Shown one piece after another: positions 1 through 7,621 of a DNA stretch of 64,000 bases (positions are counted from its first letter, which is position 1; the number at the start of each line of letters is the position of its first letter). Made by a program: the position numbers and the translations under genes. The notes beneath the pieces were generated by a model. The model searched no databases. It worked only from the letters and a program-made list of their open reading frames with translations, and was not told the origin of the DNA. Origin of the DNA: Bacteroides fragilis (GTDB lineage Bacteria > Bacteroidota > Bacteroidia > Bacteroidales > DTGW01); contig CAMDBI010000012.1 in the NCBI GenBank assembly GCA_945889005.1, forward strand, positions 1-64,000, given 5' to 3'.

Positions 1-1
1 T

Positions 2-55
2 GACGGAATGGCAGCCAATGTGAAGGCTCCGCCTCCCGCCGAAAATACTTTTTAA
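2..55 (+). CDS. possible C-terminal tail of a gene entering from the left
   Basis: An open frame enters from the window edge and stops at TAA 53-55, giving a 17-residue tail that ends APPPAENTF. It is more GC-rich than what follows, and it lies just before the three 21-bp repeats, so it could be the end of a transposition gene. The tail is too short to assign to any family and may not be coding. Confidence 0.2.
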   Translation, partial: DGMAANVKAPPPAENTF

Positions 56-61
56 CTGAAA

Positions 62-496
62 TTAAACATCAAAAAGTTGTACACTTTGCTCCGAAATGAG
101 TTGTACACTTTGCTCCGAAATCATTGTACACTTTGCTCCGAAATACTCATTAAGCCATTTAATCAAATTCTCATAATGCTTTTCAGCTATTGACTCAATA
201 GTGGCGTTGTGGTTCTTTATGTTTGTAAATAAGCTGACATATAAAAGCCTTAAATTTTCATGGGCTTGCTTATCGAAGGAATAATACTGATTCATTTTGC
301 AAAATTCCTGAATGGCTCTATTGGTTATATAATCTATCAGCGTACTATCAGCAACGGAATCAATGAAATCAAATGCTCCGATTGTCTTTAAAGTTTCAGG
401 GCTGAAACATAACGAATCAACTATTCCTCGATAAAAAAGGTTTTTCCCCTTGTTAAATTCAAATTGTTCGTCTATTTTATTCTGAAAAATAATCAT
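62..496 (-). CDS. hypothetical protein with repeat-encoded C-terminus
   Basis: This 144-residue ORF belongs to no family I recognise. It is predicted soluble and helical, with no signal peptide or membrane segment. Residues 1 to about 116 look like ordinary protein. The last 28 or so residues are encoded by the three 21-bp repeats (FGAKCTM, then ISEQSVQL twice). The simplest reading is that an insertion-sequence end landed in the 3' part of a longer gene and supplied a new stop codon, leaving a truncated chimera. It is co-oriented with the OsmC gene but separated from it by 170 bp. Confidence 0.5.
   Translation of the reverse strand: MIIFQNKIDEQFEFNKGKNLFYRGIVDSLCFSPETLKTIGAFDFIDSVADSTLIDYITNRAIQEFCKMNQYYSFDKQAHENLRLLYVSLFTNIKNHNATIESIAEKHYENLIKWLNEYFGAKCTMISEQSVQLISEQSVQLFDV
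77..144. repeat. three direct copies of a 21-bp repeat, probable insertion-sequence end
   Basis: Identical 21-bp copies lie at 77-97, 101-121 and 124-144. Each reads TTGTACACTTTGCTCCGAAA plus a final T, with 3-bp and 2-bp spacers. Multiple short direct repeats at an element end, beginning TGTACA, are typical of IS21-family elements. That assignment is from memory of the family, not from a match. The second and third repeats are translated, on the minus strand, as the duplicated ISEQSVQL at the end of the 62-496 ORF. No transposase is visible to the right, so the element probably lies mostly to the left of the window. Confidence 0.6.
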
Positions 497-666
497 AAAT
501 TTTATGCAGTTGCTTATTTCATAATTGTCATAACCATTTTTGATATCACATTAATGCAATGCATCAAAAACTTAAAATAAAGAATCTTTTTGAGGTTGTG
601 AATACTATATCGTTCTTATTTATCGAAATTCCGTTTTTTGTAATCCGGGTTTTCATTTAAAATAAA

Positions 667-1098
667 TTAAAAAATTTCATATTTAAAATTTATCTCTACA
701 TTCCCTTTCATCATTGCCCATACAGGGCAATATTTATCTTCTGCCAAGACAATAACTTTATTCAAATCATCTTTACTGACATTGGATGATTGAATGTGTA
801 TTTCAACCTGAATGCTTTTAAAACCGGTTGGATGTTCTTCATTTCTAATGCCTTTTGCTGTTATTTCAAAATTTGTAATTGACTTTTGCATCTTTCTAAG
901 GAAGATTAACATTGCACTTCCAAGGCATGATGAAAAACTTAAAAGTAAAAGCTCGAGCGATGTATAACCCAAATTATCTCCAAAAGGTGGAATATAATCA
1001 ATTGAGATGGGATTATTCCCTTCTACTTTACCTTCGAAATGTAAACGCTCGTTAACAAGTGTTACCGATGCCGAAATTTCTTTTGATTTGTCTGTCAT
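667..1098 (-). CDS. OsmC/Ohr family peroxide-detoxification protein
   Basis: The 143-residue length is normal for the OsmC family, thiol-dependent peroxidases that reduce organic hydroperoxides in the cytoplasm. The two conserved cysteines are present: C58 in SFSSCLGSAM, on the central helix, and C124 in EDKYCPVW near the C-terminus. Substrate range (OsmC, Ohr or YhfA type) cannot be decided. It lies downstream of the flavodoxin-ferredoxin and ABM-like genes on the same strand, so it may be the last gene of a small oxidative-stress operon. The 82-bp gap to its neighbour leaves room for its own promoter. Confidence 0.85.
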   Translation of the reverse strand: MTDKSKEISASVTLVNERLHFEGKVEGNNPISIDYIPPFGDNLGYTSLELLLLSFSSCLGSAMLIFLRKMQKSITNFEITAKGIRNEEHPTGFKSIQVEIHIQSSNVSKDDLNKVIVLAEDKYCPVWAMMKGNVEINFKYEIF

Positions 1099-1180
1099 GG
1101 TTTTTTTGTAAATTTCATTAAATAGAATTCAATATTGAAATATTGTTTATTGAATGCCTGAAATAGGACATTGAAATAAT

Positions 1181-1978
1181 TTAAAAGAAAAACTCAGGCT
1201 CTTTACGTTCTATAAATTTTGTACATCTTATAGCTGCTTCTTTCATTGGTCCAGACTTTATTGATTTTGCATTTTTTGGGCATTTTTTAATACATGCACA
1301 ACACAAGGTACACTTGTCTTTATCAATATTTCTACTGTTATTGTAATCTATTGCACCAACCGGACAATTATCTGCACATATCCCACATTGATTACAGTCG
1401 GTACCAACTTCTATAAAATCGAGATGCCACAGGTGTTTTGTGCCTCCATAAGGTGAATTTCCCGGAAACAATATGTCTTTTGGTAAATGATTTATTGCTT
1501 GTGAATTTAAATTTTCTTTTATTTTAAGTCCAAAAAATTCTGCAACCTGCAAGTCGTTAGTATCAGGGCGACCAACAGAACTTGGCAAATCGGCACTTGA
1601 AAAGGAATGTTCGCCAATAAATGCAGCCCCTGCAATGGGGCTACAACCTTGATTTGCTAATATATCCTTAAGTTCGAGCAAGGCATCCTCATAGGCTCTA
1701 TTTCCATAAACCACTACACAAATAGTTGGGGTATTGTCAGCCTGGATTTTACTAAACCAATCTGTTAAAACTGATGGTACTCTACCCATATAAACTGGAA
1801 CTGCAACAATCAGTAGTTCATCTTTACTTGTTATTAATACTTTTTCTCTTCCACTTGGTTTTGTTATATCAATAAGTTCTGTGTTTTGATATTTAATGCC
1901 ATGGGAAATGCTCTCGACAATAGTTTTTGTAGTACCTGTTGGCGAAAAGCAAACCAATTTTACTGATTTAATTTCCAT
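1181..1978 (-). CDS. EFR1-type flavodoxin-ferredoxin fusion protein
   Basis: This 265-residue cytoplasmic electron-transfer protein has an N-terminal flavodoxin-like domain (residues 5-170) with the FMN-phosphate loop FSPTGTT at 11-17. A bacterial ferredoxin domain follows with two [4Fe-4S] motifs, C195/C198/C201/C205 and C223/C226/C229/C233. The architecture matches EFR1-family ferredoxins. The redox partner is unknown; OsmC and ABM-like neighbours suggest a stress or quinone-related role. A strong Shine-Dalgarno sequence lies 6 nt before the ATG, unusual for Bacteroidota and a possible sign of acquisition from Firmicutes, where this family is common. Confidence 0.9.
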   Translation of the reverse strand: MEIKSVKLVCFSPTGTTKTIVESISHGIKYQNTELIDITKPSGREKVLITSKDELLIVAVPVYMGRVPSVLTDWFSKIQADNTPTICVVVYGNRAYEDALLELKDILANQGCSPIAGAAFIGEHSFSSADLPSSVGRPDTNDLQVAEFFGLKIKENLNSQAINHLPKDILFPGNSPYGGTKHLWHLDFIEVGTDCNQCGICADNCPVGAIDYNNSRNIDKDKCTLCCACIKKCPKNAKSIKSGPMKEAAIRCTKFIERKEPEFFF

Positions 1979-1984
1979 TTTTAG

Positions 1985-1992
1985 TCCTCCTT
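1985..1992 (-). promoter_or_regulatory. strong Shine-Dalgarno sequence for the flavodoxin-ferredoxin gene
   Basis: On the minus strand the sequence AAGGAGGA lies 6 nt before the ATG at 1978 and overlaps the stop codon of the upstream ABM-like gene. It fixes the start and suggests translational coupling. Other genes in the window generally lack such a sequence, as expected for Bacteroidota. Confidence 0.7.
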
Positions 1993-2326
1993 AAATTTGT
2001 TTGTTTATCGACAATGCTTGCCAACTTTTCAAATGAGAATAAAATGAAACTTGCATACTCTCTTGAGCAATTAGAGGCATAATATGGTCAAACATTTTTT
2101 CGCTTCGCATTTTTTGACCAATTACTTTTAGTTTCTCAAAATTTTCGAAGTGGTAAATAAAATACCAGATATTTCCCTCAATGGCTTTTACTAGTTCGCC
2201 ATCAATAAATCCGTCTTGCTGTTGCAAAAACTGGGTTAGAATTTCGGCTTTGTCTATCAGTTGTTCGTCGGTGGTGGTTTGCAATAATTCAATTTTTACA
2301 AACTCGGTAATCATTGTGTTCTTCAT
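1991..2326 (-). CDS. ABM-like dimeric alpha/beta-barrel protein
   Basis: This 111-residue protein resembles antibiotic-biosynthesis-monooxygenase (ABM) domain proteins in size and pattern: an initial strand (ITEFVKIELLQ), a helix, a strand pair (GNIWYFIYHFEN) and a final helix. Family members are small dimeric ferredoxin-like barrels, and some oxidise quinones. There are no cofactor motifs to read, so activity is open. M5 is an alternative start. It ends 12 bp before the flavodoxin-ferredoxin start, so the two are almost certainly co-transcribed. A 75-bp gap separates it from the AraC-type regulator, a likely regulator of the group. Confidence 0.55.
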   Translation of the reverse strand: MKNTMITEFVKIELLQTTTDEQLIDKAEILTQFLQQQDGFIDGELVKAIEGNIWYFIYHFENFEKLKVIGQKMRSEKMFDHIMPLIAQESMQVSFYSHLKSWQALSINKQI

Positions 2327-2401
2327 ATTTTATTGATTTAAAAATTAATAAGAACAAAATTATGGTTTGCTAAAGCGAATAAATAGTATAAAAACGACAA
2401 G

Positions 2402-3211
2402 TTATGATAGTTTGGCTATCTGTAGTATTGAATTGTTTTGATTAATGAAGTTTTTGGGCGTATTGCCTGTAAATCGTTTAAAATCTTTAATAAAATGCAT
2501 TTGGTCGAAGTAGCCGTTGTTATAAGCCAAATCAGACAATTTTGAAAAATCACTTTGCAGAATTCGATTTATACTACTATGAAAGCGGTTAAGTGTAAAA
2601 TATGTATTAGCCGAAACACCAACATATTTGTTAAACATACGCTCTAAAGAACGCGAACCAATCCCGTATTTTTCTCCCAAATTTGAGATATTGTTGCTGT
2701 CAATATTATTGAATAATTTGCAAAAGTTATCGGGCATTGTGTTGTTTGCAATTATTAGTTTAAGTAGCACTTGTTCAGCTATTTCCAAGCGAGACTGAAT
2801 ATTGTCAACAGAAACTAAATTTTGATAAATAGTATTAAAAACCTTGCAACCAAGCTCAGATGTTCCAAGCATTTGGTTTTTGAATTCAGAAATGGGTATT
2901 TTTACAAAAGGATAGAAGCCTTGTGGGTAAAAGCAAATACCAAAAGTATTTACATTGCCACTAAGTGTTAAAAATGAATTGCCAAATTGATTGTGTAGGC
3001 CCGAAAAATATACTTTTTCAAGAGTTTGTAATTTATTGTTAACATAAAGATAATGAGGTGTATCACTGAGGTTGAACCTTAAGTTTATATTGCGTTGAGG
3101 AATAATGGCATGGTTCATTTGCAAATACTCAACCTGAAACGTCCAAAAGAATTTGATGTACTTTTGGAGAAGTGGGTGCTTAACGGGGTATTTAATTATT
3201 TGGTGATGCAT
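2402..3211 (-). CDS. AraC-family transcriptional regulator
   Basis: The 269 residues contain an N-terminal sensor domain of the DUF6597 type (around IPQRNINLRFNL) and a C-terminal AraC/HTH_18 DNA-binding domain (about residues 165-260). The second helix-turn-helix includes AYNNGYFDQMHFIKDFKRF and the closing family motif TGNTPKNF. It is transcribed towards the ABM, flavodoxin-ferredoxin and OsmC genes and probably controls them. The ligand is unknown. Confidence 0.92.
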   Translation of the reverse strand: MHHQIIKYPVKHPLLQKYIKFFWTFQVEYLQMNHAIIPQRNINLRFNLSDTPHYLYVNNKLQTLEKVYFSGLHNQFGNSFLTLSGNVNTFGICFYPQGFYPFVKIPISEFKNQMLGTSELGCKVFNTIYQNLVSVDNIQSRLEIAEQVLLKLIIANNTMPDNFCKLFNNIDSNNISNLGEKYGIGSRSLERMFNKYVGVSANTYFTLNRFHSSINRILQSDFSKLSDLAYNNGYFDQMHFIKDFKRFTGNTPKNFINQNNSILQIAKLS

Positions 3212-3239
3212 TTACAAGTTTCTATAAGTAGATTACTAT

Positions 3240-3878
3240 TTATTCACTTTCAAAGAATAAAGGAGTGAGGTAAAAAACAGTATCAATGAATTGTAAATAA
3301 CCCTCTTCGGTCAAAACATTTTCATCATGCAAATCTTCAACTATTATTCCAAGATTTGGATGAAAATAGTCGTTAGCTTTTTTATTAATAAATCCGTTTA
3401 CTTGTAAAAAAGTTTTAACATGATTTAAATTGGTAATTTCAGTAGCCTTAACATAAGGCTGTTTCACAACGGCATACAAAGTTTGTTCGGGTTTATAGAA
3501 CCCTAAAAATTCATAAGCTAAATGAGGAAAAAAGTAGTTGTGAATTAAAAGGCTATTAAAATAATCTTCCCAATACTCATAGAAAATACTATCGTTTAAC
3601 TTAATAACAAACTTAGGATCGGAATATTCATATATCTTTTGCTCGGCACCTTCACCTATATACTTTGTTTTATCAAGTTCGGTAAACCATAAATTGTGTT
3701 GAGAAATATAATTTACAAGAAACGTTGCTTCTTCATCTTTGAAGAGCTTTCTTTTTTTAGTTGCTGAAACTGCATTTTTTTCTCCTCTAAGGTAGTGATT
3801 GATTGTTTGGATAATACGTCCATACTTAACCTCTCCATTTCCTGATACGATATTTTGTAGTTCATATTTTAATGTCAT
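3240..3878 (-). CDS. putative kinase of the polyvalent-protein type
   Basis: The 212-residue protein matches my recollection of the Kinase-PolyVal family, Ser/Thr/Tyr kinase-like domains first noted in polyvalent proteins of phages and conjugative elements. Visible signs are a nucleotide-loop-like GEGAEQKIYEY near residue 77, a following K (FVIKLND), a central VVKQPYV segment, and a C-terminal catalytic-like stretch VEDLHDENVL followed by FIDT, comparable to HxD and DFG elements. The N-terminal 60 residues are charged. It is a stand-alone gene with no mobile-element genes beside it. A TATTTTTG box lies on the minus strand at 3886-3893, just before the start. Confidence 0.6.
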   Translation of the reverse strand: MTLKYELQNIVSGNGEVKYGRIIQTINHYLRGEKNAVSATKKRKLFKDEEATFLVNYISQHNLWFTELDKTKYIGEGAEQKIYEYSDPKFVIKLNDSIFYEYWEDYFNSLLIHNYFFPHLAYEFLGFYKPEQTLYAVVKQPYVKATEITNLNHVKTFLQVNGFINKKANDYFHPNLGIIVEDLHDENVLTEEGYLQFIDTVFYLTPLFFESE

Positions 3879-4001
3879 ATATTAGCAAAAATACAAAAAT
3901 TGTAATTATTTTCATTTATCTCAACTTCCAAAAAAAATTGGTTATTCAGCTATTCCATAACATTTACATAAATATTTTTTTAATCGACGAGAATTATTTT
4001 C

Positions 4002-4031
4002 TCCTCTGCGTTCCTCCGCGTCCTTTGCGGT
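4002..4031. repeat. three degenerate decamers (TCCTCTGCGT type)
   Basis: TCCTCTGCGT, TCCTCCGCGT and CCTTTGCGGT follow each other with a 10-bp period immediately before the stop codon of the receptor gene. The complement has the general form of the CACAGAG-type array at 48165-48188. It belongs to the set of short-period junction repeats seen throughout the window. Confidence 0.7.
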
Positions 4032-4035
4032 TAGT

Positions 4036-5097
4036 TTAAAACTCAACCCTAAAATTCAATATTGGTATTAAACCCAAACCTTCAACTGGTAAAATGTCAT
4101 TTTTTATATCAGAATATTCATACCATAAGGTATTTTTTCTATTTATAAAATTCTGAACATCAAGTGAAACAATGTATGAGTAATTCAGCTTATTAATTCT
4201 AAAATACGCTCCCAAGTCAAACCTCAGAAAATCAGGAAGTTTATCTTCATTGTATCGGCTGTCATCAAATTCAATCTCTTTATTAGCAATTGATAATTCC
4301 CTGTTGATATGCGATATTCTGTATCCACCACGCATGACCAATTTTGTATTTAACCCAAATACATTTTGTTTGCTGCTTCCAATTTTAAAATCCTTTCCTC
4401 CCAATAAATTTCCAACGTAGCTACTATTAAAGCTTGTGTTGTACCATTTTCCATTGGGAGCCTTGAATTTCGAATCGAAAAGAGAAGTTGTGTAAAGAAT
4501 ATAATATCCCTGGTTTAGGAATCGCTCAACTGTAAGTTCAACGCCATAGTTGTACCCTTTACCATTATTCACAAGCTTAATGTCAGGAATACCGTGACCG
4601 AAGTTAATAGCTGAAATTACACTGGTTTTATCAGCACTTTCGGCAATATTGTAAAGGTATTGGTAATATAATTCTGATTTTATTCGCCAATCTTTATTAA
4701 TTGAATAATCGCAACCTATTACATAATGTGCTGCTTTACCAAATCCATTGCCTTTATTTATTGCGATCCATTGTCCATCGGGCATTTGAACTTGAGCCAT
4801 GTATGCCGATATTGCCTCTGCCTTTGAATGTAATCCAAAACCAAGGTTTAAAGACAATTTATTGTTTATCTGATGTTTAAAGCCAAAACGAGGCTCTATA
4901 GACGATTGCCCGTTTAAGTGAAAATAAAGATAATGTAAACCGATGTTCATTTCAGTTTTATCGGTAAAACGGTATTTGTGCTGCAAAAATGATTGTGTCA
5001 TGCTGCTATGTCCATTCTGATTGACCAAAGTGTCGTATTGCAATTGGTTGTAATTAAAATGTTTATAAAAAATATCGAATCCTAACCAACTCTGCAT
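4036..5097 (-). CDS. C-terminal half of a TonB-dependent receptor (beta-barrel), split by TGA
   Basis: These 353 residues are the outer-membrane barrel of a TonB-dependent receptor. Alternating aromatic strands such as FGHGIPDIKLV and YNYGVELTVERF are typical, and the protein ends with the C-terminal phenylalanine (NFRVEF) expected for insertion by BAM. It is in the same frame as the ORF at 5119-6411; only a TGA at 5119-5121 and seven codons (NVFRAGI) separate them. Restarting at M5097 would give a barrel fragment without signal peptide, so it is probably non-functional unless the stop is read through or is a sequencing error. Confidence 0.75.
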   Translation of the reverse strand: MQSWLGFDIFYKHFNYNQLQYDTLVNQNGHSSMTQSFLQHKYRFTDKTEMNIGLHYLYFHLNGQSSIEPRFGFKHQINNKLSLNLGFGLHSKAEAISAYMAQVQMPDGQWIAINKGNGFGKAAHYVIGCDYSINKDWRIKSELYYQYLYNIAESADKTSVISAINFGHGIPDIKLVNNGKGYNYGVELTVERFLNQGYYILYTTSLFDSKFKAPNGKWYNTSFNSSYVGNLLGGKDFKIGSSKQNVFGLNTKLVMRGGYRISHINRELSIANKEIEFDDSRYNEDKLPDFLRFDLGAYFRINKLNYSYIVSLDVQNFINRKNTLWYEYSDIKNDILPVEGLGLIPILNFRVEF

Positions 5098-5118
5098 AAT
5101 ACCTGCCCTGAAAACATT

Positions 5119-6411
5119 TCAGGCATTTATTTTACTGTTTAATAGAATGTTTGCTCTTACGGTGGGATAAGTGAAAATACTATTGTAGTTGTTAAATTGC
5201 TTATAGTCAGTTGTAAGGTTTCCGTCTTTCCATTCGTCCGATTGATAAGTATAAGCAACATCTGTTTTAATTGATGTTTTATTACCAGGCAATAAATAAA
5301 AATGTTTTAACCCGCTAATTGCCATGGTGTGATATTCATTTTCGAAGTAACTTAAATCTGAGTTTTCTATCCATTGCAAACTATCTTCAACAGCTTCGGT
5401 CCCTGTACTACTTAGGCCGGCAACCGTGTAAAAAGCGAATGTACCAGCTTTTTGTGTCGGGAAATTTAATTTTGTTGAAAAGTCTTGAAAAACAGGAGGC
5501 AGATTGTTGTTACCAAGGTCAATTAAACCAGCTTGCGAAAGATATCCGAAAGTTGAATAACGATAATTAATAATATACGACGAACGCGACTCTTTTGTAA
5601 AACCACCCTCTACGCAAAACTCAGTACCAACAACACCCAATTGGAAAGCATATTCCTGATTACCAGTGTTACCCGTGCGTAAGTTTAAATCCATTACACC
5701 AGATGTAGCATTGCCATACTCAGCCGGAAATGCTCCTGTAAAAAAGTCGGATGTAGATAGCATTTTTGAACTTATAATACTTACAGCACCACCTGTACCG
5801 CCTTGTCCGTCGGTAAAGTGATTAGGATTAGGAATTTCTATCCCTTCTAATTTCCATTGCAATCCTCTTGATGAATTTCCTCTGATTATTATGTCGTTAA
5901 CTCCATCGCCTTCTACAGCAGTTACACCGGCAAAAGCACTAACCATTCGTGAAGCATCGTAAAAACCTCCAGCATATCGATTGGCATCTTCCATATTCAG
6001 TTTTCGTGCACTAATTGTTGCCATTGAGTTTAACGATTTATCCTTTTCTGATGATGAGGCAAATACTTTTACTTCATTTAGTTGAGTAATGTTTTGACTT
6101 AAATCGATATTTACATTTACTACTTTACCTGTTGTAACAAGTATTTCGGGAATGCTTCTTTCTGTATATCCTACATAAGATACAATTAATGTATGCCTAC
6201 CTACAGGTACGTTCTTTAATGAAAAATTTCCATAAATATCAGTTGCAGTTACATTGATAGGATTTGAATCAAGCAAAATAATATTTGCACCTATAAGCGT
6301 TTCTTTACTGTCTTTATCATAAACATTTCCAGTAATGGTTTGCATATATTTCTGTGCATAACCTATATTAACAAATGTGGTTAAAAGAGTTATTAATACT
6401 AAACTCCTCAT
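5119..6411 (-). CDS. N-terminal half of a TonB-dependent receptor (CarboxypepD_reg-like domain and plug)
   Basis: This 430-residue ORF starts with a signal peptide (MRSLVLITLLTTFVNIGYAQ). A carboxypeptidase-regulatory-like domain (about 25-110, VTGNVYD/VGYTERSIPEI type) follows, then a TonB plug domain (about 140-250, with NDIIIRGNSSRGLQWKLEG) and the first barrel strands. It stops at TGA 5119-5121 after KINA, in the middle of the barrel, and the frame continues without a shift into 4036-5097. Joined, the product would be about 791 residues, normal for the family. The substrate is unknown. It is 16 bp from the CPBP protease gene and probably in the same transcript. Confidence 0.85.
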   Translation of the reverse strand: MRSLVLITLLTTFVNIGYAQKYMQTITGNVYDKDSKETLIGANIILLDSNPINVTATDIYGNFSLKNVPVGRHTLIVSYVGYTERSIPEILVTTGKVVNVNIDLSQNITQLNEVKVFASSSEKDKSLNSMATISARKLNMEDANRYAGGFYDASRMVSAFAGVTAVEGDGVNDIIIRGNSSRGLQWKLEGIEIPNPNHFTDGQGGTGGAVSIISSKMLSTSDFFTGAFPAEYGNATSGVMDLNLRTGNTGNQEYAFQLGVVGTEFCVEGGFTKESRSSYIINYRYSTFGYLSQAGLIDLGNNNLPPVFQDFSTKLNFPTQKAGTFAFYTVAGLSSTGTEAVEDSLQWIENSDLSYFENEYHTMAISGLKHFYLLPGNKTSIKTDVAYTYQSDEWKDGNLTTDYKQFNNYNSIFTYPTVRANILLNSKINA

Positions 6412-6426
6412 ATATTCAATGTTTTA

Positions 6427-7347
6427 TTACAGATTTAATGAATTTGAAATTTTATTTCTTAAAATCATTTCTTTGCTAATATAATTGTCGTAGATAAACA
6501 AAGCGAACAAGAACAAGCTTAACGCGATAAACCCAGGTAGACCTGTAATTCCGGCAGTTAGGTCGTCTCCGCCCTTAACGCCAATAATTGAAATTGCTAC
6601 AGTACCATTGATGGTTCCATGCATTATTGCTGCTGCTATTACCGATTTTGCTTTTATGGTGATATACAAATGGAATGGAGTTAACAGGATACACCAAACA
6701 ATCATCATCAAAACTCCTATTTGTGGATGTTGTGGGTAATTGTGACCCATCAAAATCAGTGGTGCGTGCCAAATTCCCCATATAAGACCAATAACCAATG
6801 AAGCTTTTATAAATGTCAAATTCTGAAACTGCCTGAGTAAAAAGCCACGCCATGCAAGTTCTTCGCCAAATGCAAACAGTGCATTTATTGTGATACCTGC
6901 AAACATACCTTGAATCAATACAATCCAAAGGTAACTAATTGGCAAAGTCTGTAATGAGAGTTTTGCTTTTTCAATTTCTTCGGGAGACAGAATGCTTGTT
7001 AAACGATCGAGTAATCCGGTCATTTCGTGATTGTAGCTAATTTCAGGGAATAGTAAACTTATACCTAAAGTTGAAAATGCGACAATGGGCATTGACAACC
7101 AAGCCACTAAAAACCAAGGATTAAGCTTGAATGATATTAATAAATTGGTTTTAATTTTTTCTTTATGAATCAATTTTTCAACTATCAGCACACAAATGGT
7201 TGGTATAAACATATAGACTGCACCTAATATGGTGAATTGAATGTTGCCTGGTCCTGAACTACCAAATAATTTGTATAAACCTGCAACTGAAAAACTAATT
7301 GCAAAGGTTAATATTAAGAAAAGCGTTGTTTTGTTTAATGTTTTCAT
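6427..7347 (-). CDS. CPBP family intramembrane glutamic protease
   Basis: The 306-residue protein has about eight hydrophobic segments and the three motifs of the CAAX/CPBP (Abi, Rce1-like) family: the EExxxR motif as FGEELAWRGFL near residue 166, GLIWGIWHAPLIL with its conserved histidine, and a later HGTINGT motif. Family members cleave within the membrane or act in bacteriocin self-immunity and protein maturation; the substrate here is unknown. It lies between the LytTR two-component genes and the TonB-dependent receptor, all on one strand with short gaps. Confidence 0.9.
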   Translation of the reverse strand: MKTLNKTTLFLILTFAISFSVAGLYKLFGSSGPGNIQFTILGAVYMFIPTICVLIVEKLIHKEKIKTNLLISFKLNPWFLVAWLSMPIVAFSTLGISLLFPEISYNHEMTGLLDRLTSILSPEEIEKAKLSLQTLPISYLWIVLIQGMFAGITINALFAFGEELAWRGFLLRQFQNLTFIKASLVIGLIWGIWHAPLILMGHNYPQHPQIGVLMMIVWCILLTPFHLYITIKAKSVIAAAIMHGTINGTVAISIIGVKGGDDLTAGITGLPGFIALSLFLFALFIYDNYISKEMILRNKISNSLNL

Positions 7348-7357
7348 TGTTTTATTT

Positions 7358-7621
7358 TTAAATTATATGACTTCTAAAGGCATTGTCAACCACAGGAACA
7401 GCCAAAAAAGGAGGAAGTCCTAAATGATTGAGAGCCGATTTGCAAAAACTGAGCGGAGTTTCTTCTTTTCCTCTATAATATAAGCTAACCACATCGTTAA
7501 GCATTTGCATATATTCTTCACCCTCGCGAATCAAACTATCTATATCAGTTTTTTCTGAAATTGGGGGTGTCCACGAAGTTAGCAAAGTTTTATTAAAATC
7601 TAATTTTCTCCATCCATCCAT
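7358..7621 (-). CDS. small hypothetical protein overlapping the LytTR regulator gene
   Basis: I do not recognise this 87-residue ORF. It begins MDGWRKLDF and overlaps the last 22 bp of the response-regulator gene in another frame, starting in the tandem ATGGATGGATGG that also encodes the regulator's WMDG tail. It ends 10 bp before the CPBP gene. The middle contains an acidic helix, and there is no signal peptide or membrane segment. The tight packing suggests a translated, coupled gene, but composition alone cannot exclude a chance ORF. Confidence 0.45.
   Translation of the reverse strand: MDGWRKLDFNKTLLTSWTPPISEKTDIDSLIREGEEYMQMLNDVVSLYYRGKEETPLSFCKSALNHLGLPPFLAVPVVDNAFRSHII

Noticed and set aside
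5119-5121. Selenocysteine codon in the TonB-dependent receptor
   Set aside because: No convincing hairpin after the TGA, no sel genes in the window, and no known seleno-receptors; a nonsense mutation or error is simpler.
6575-6928. 117-residue minus-strand ORF inside the CPBP gene
   Set aside because: It is a frame shadow of the CPBP protease, which has all its motifs in the other frame.
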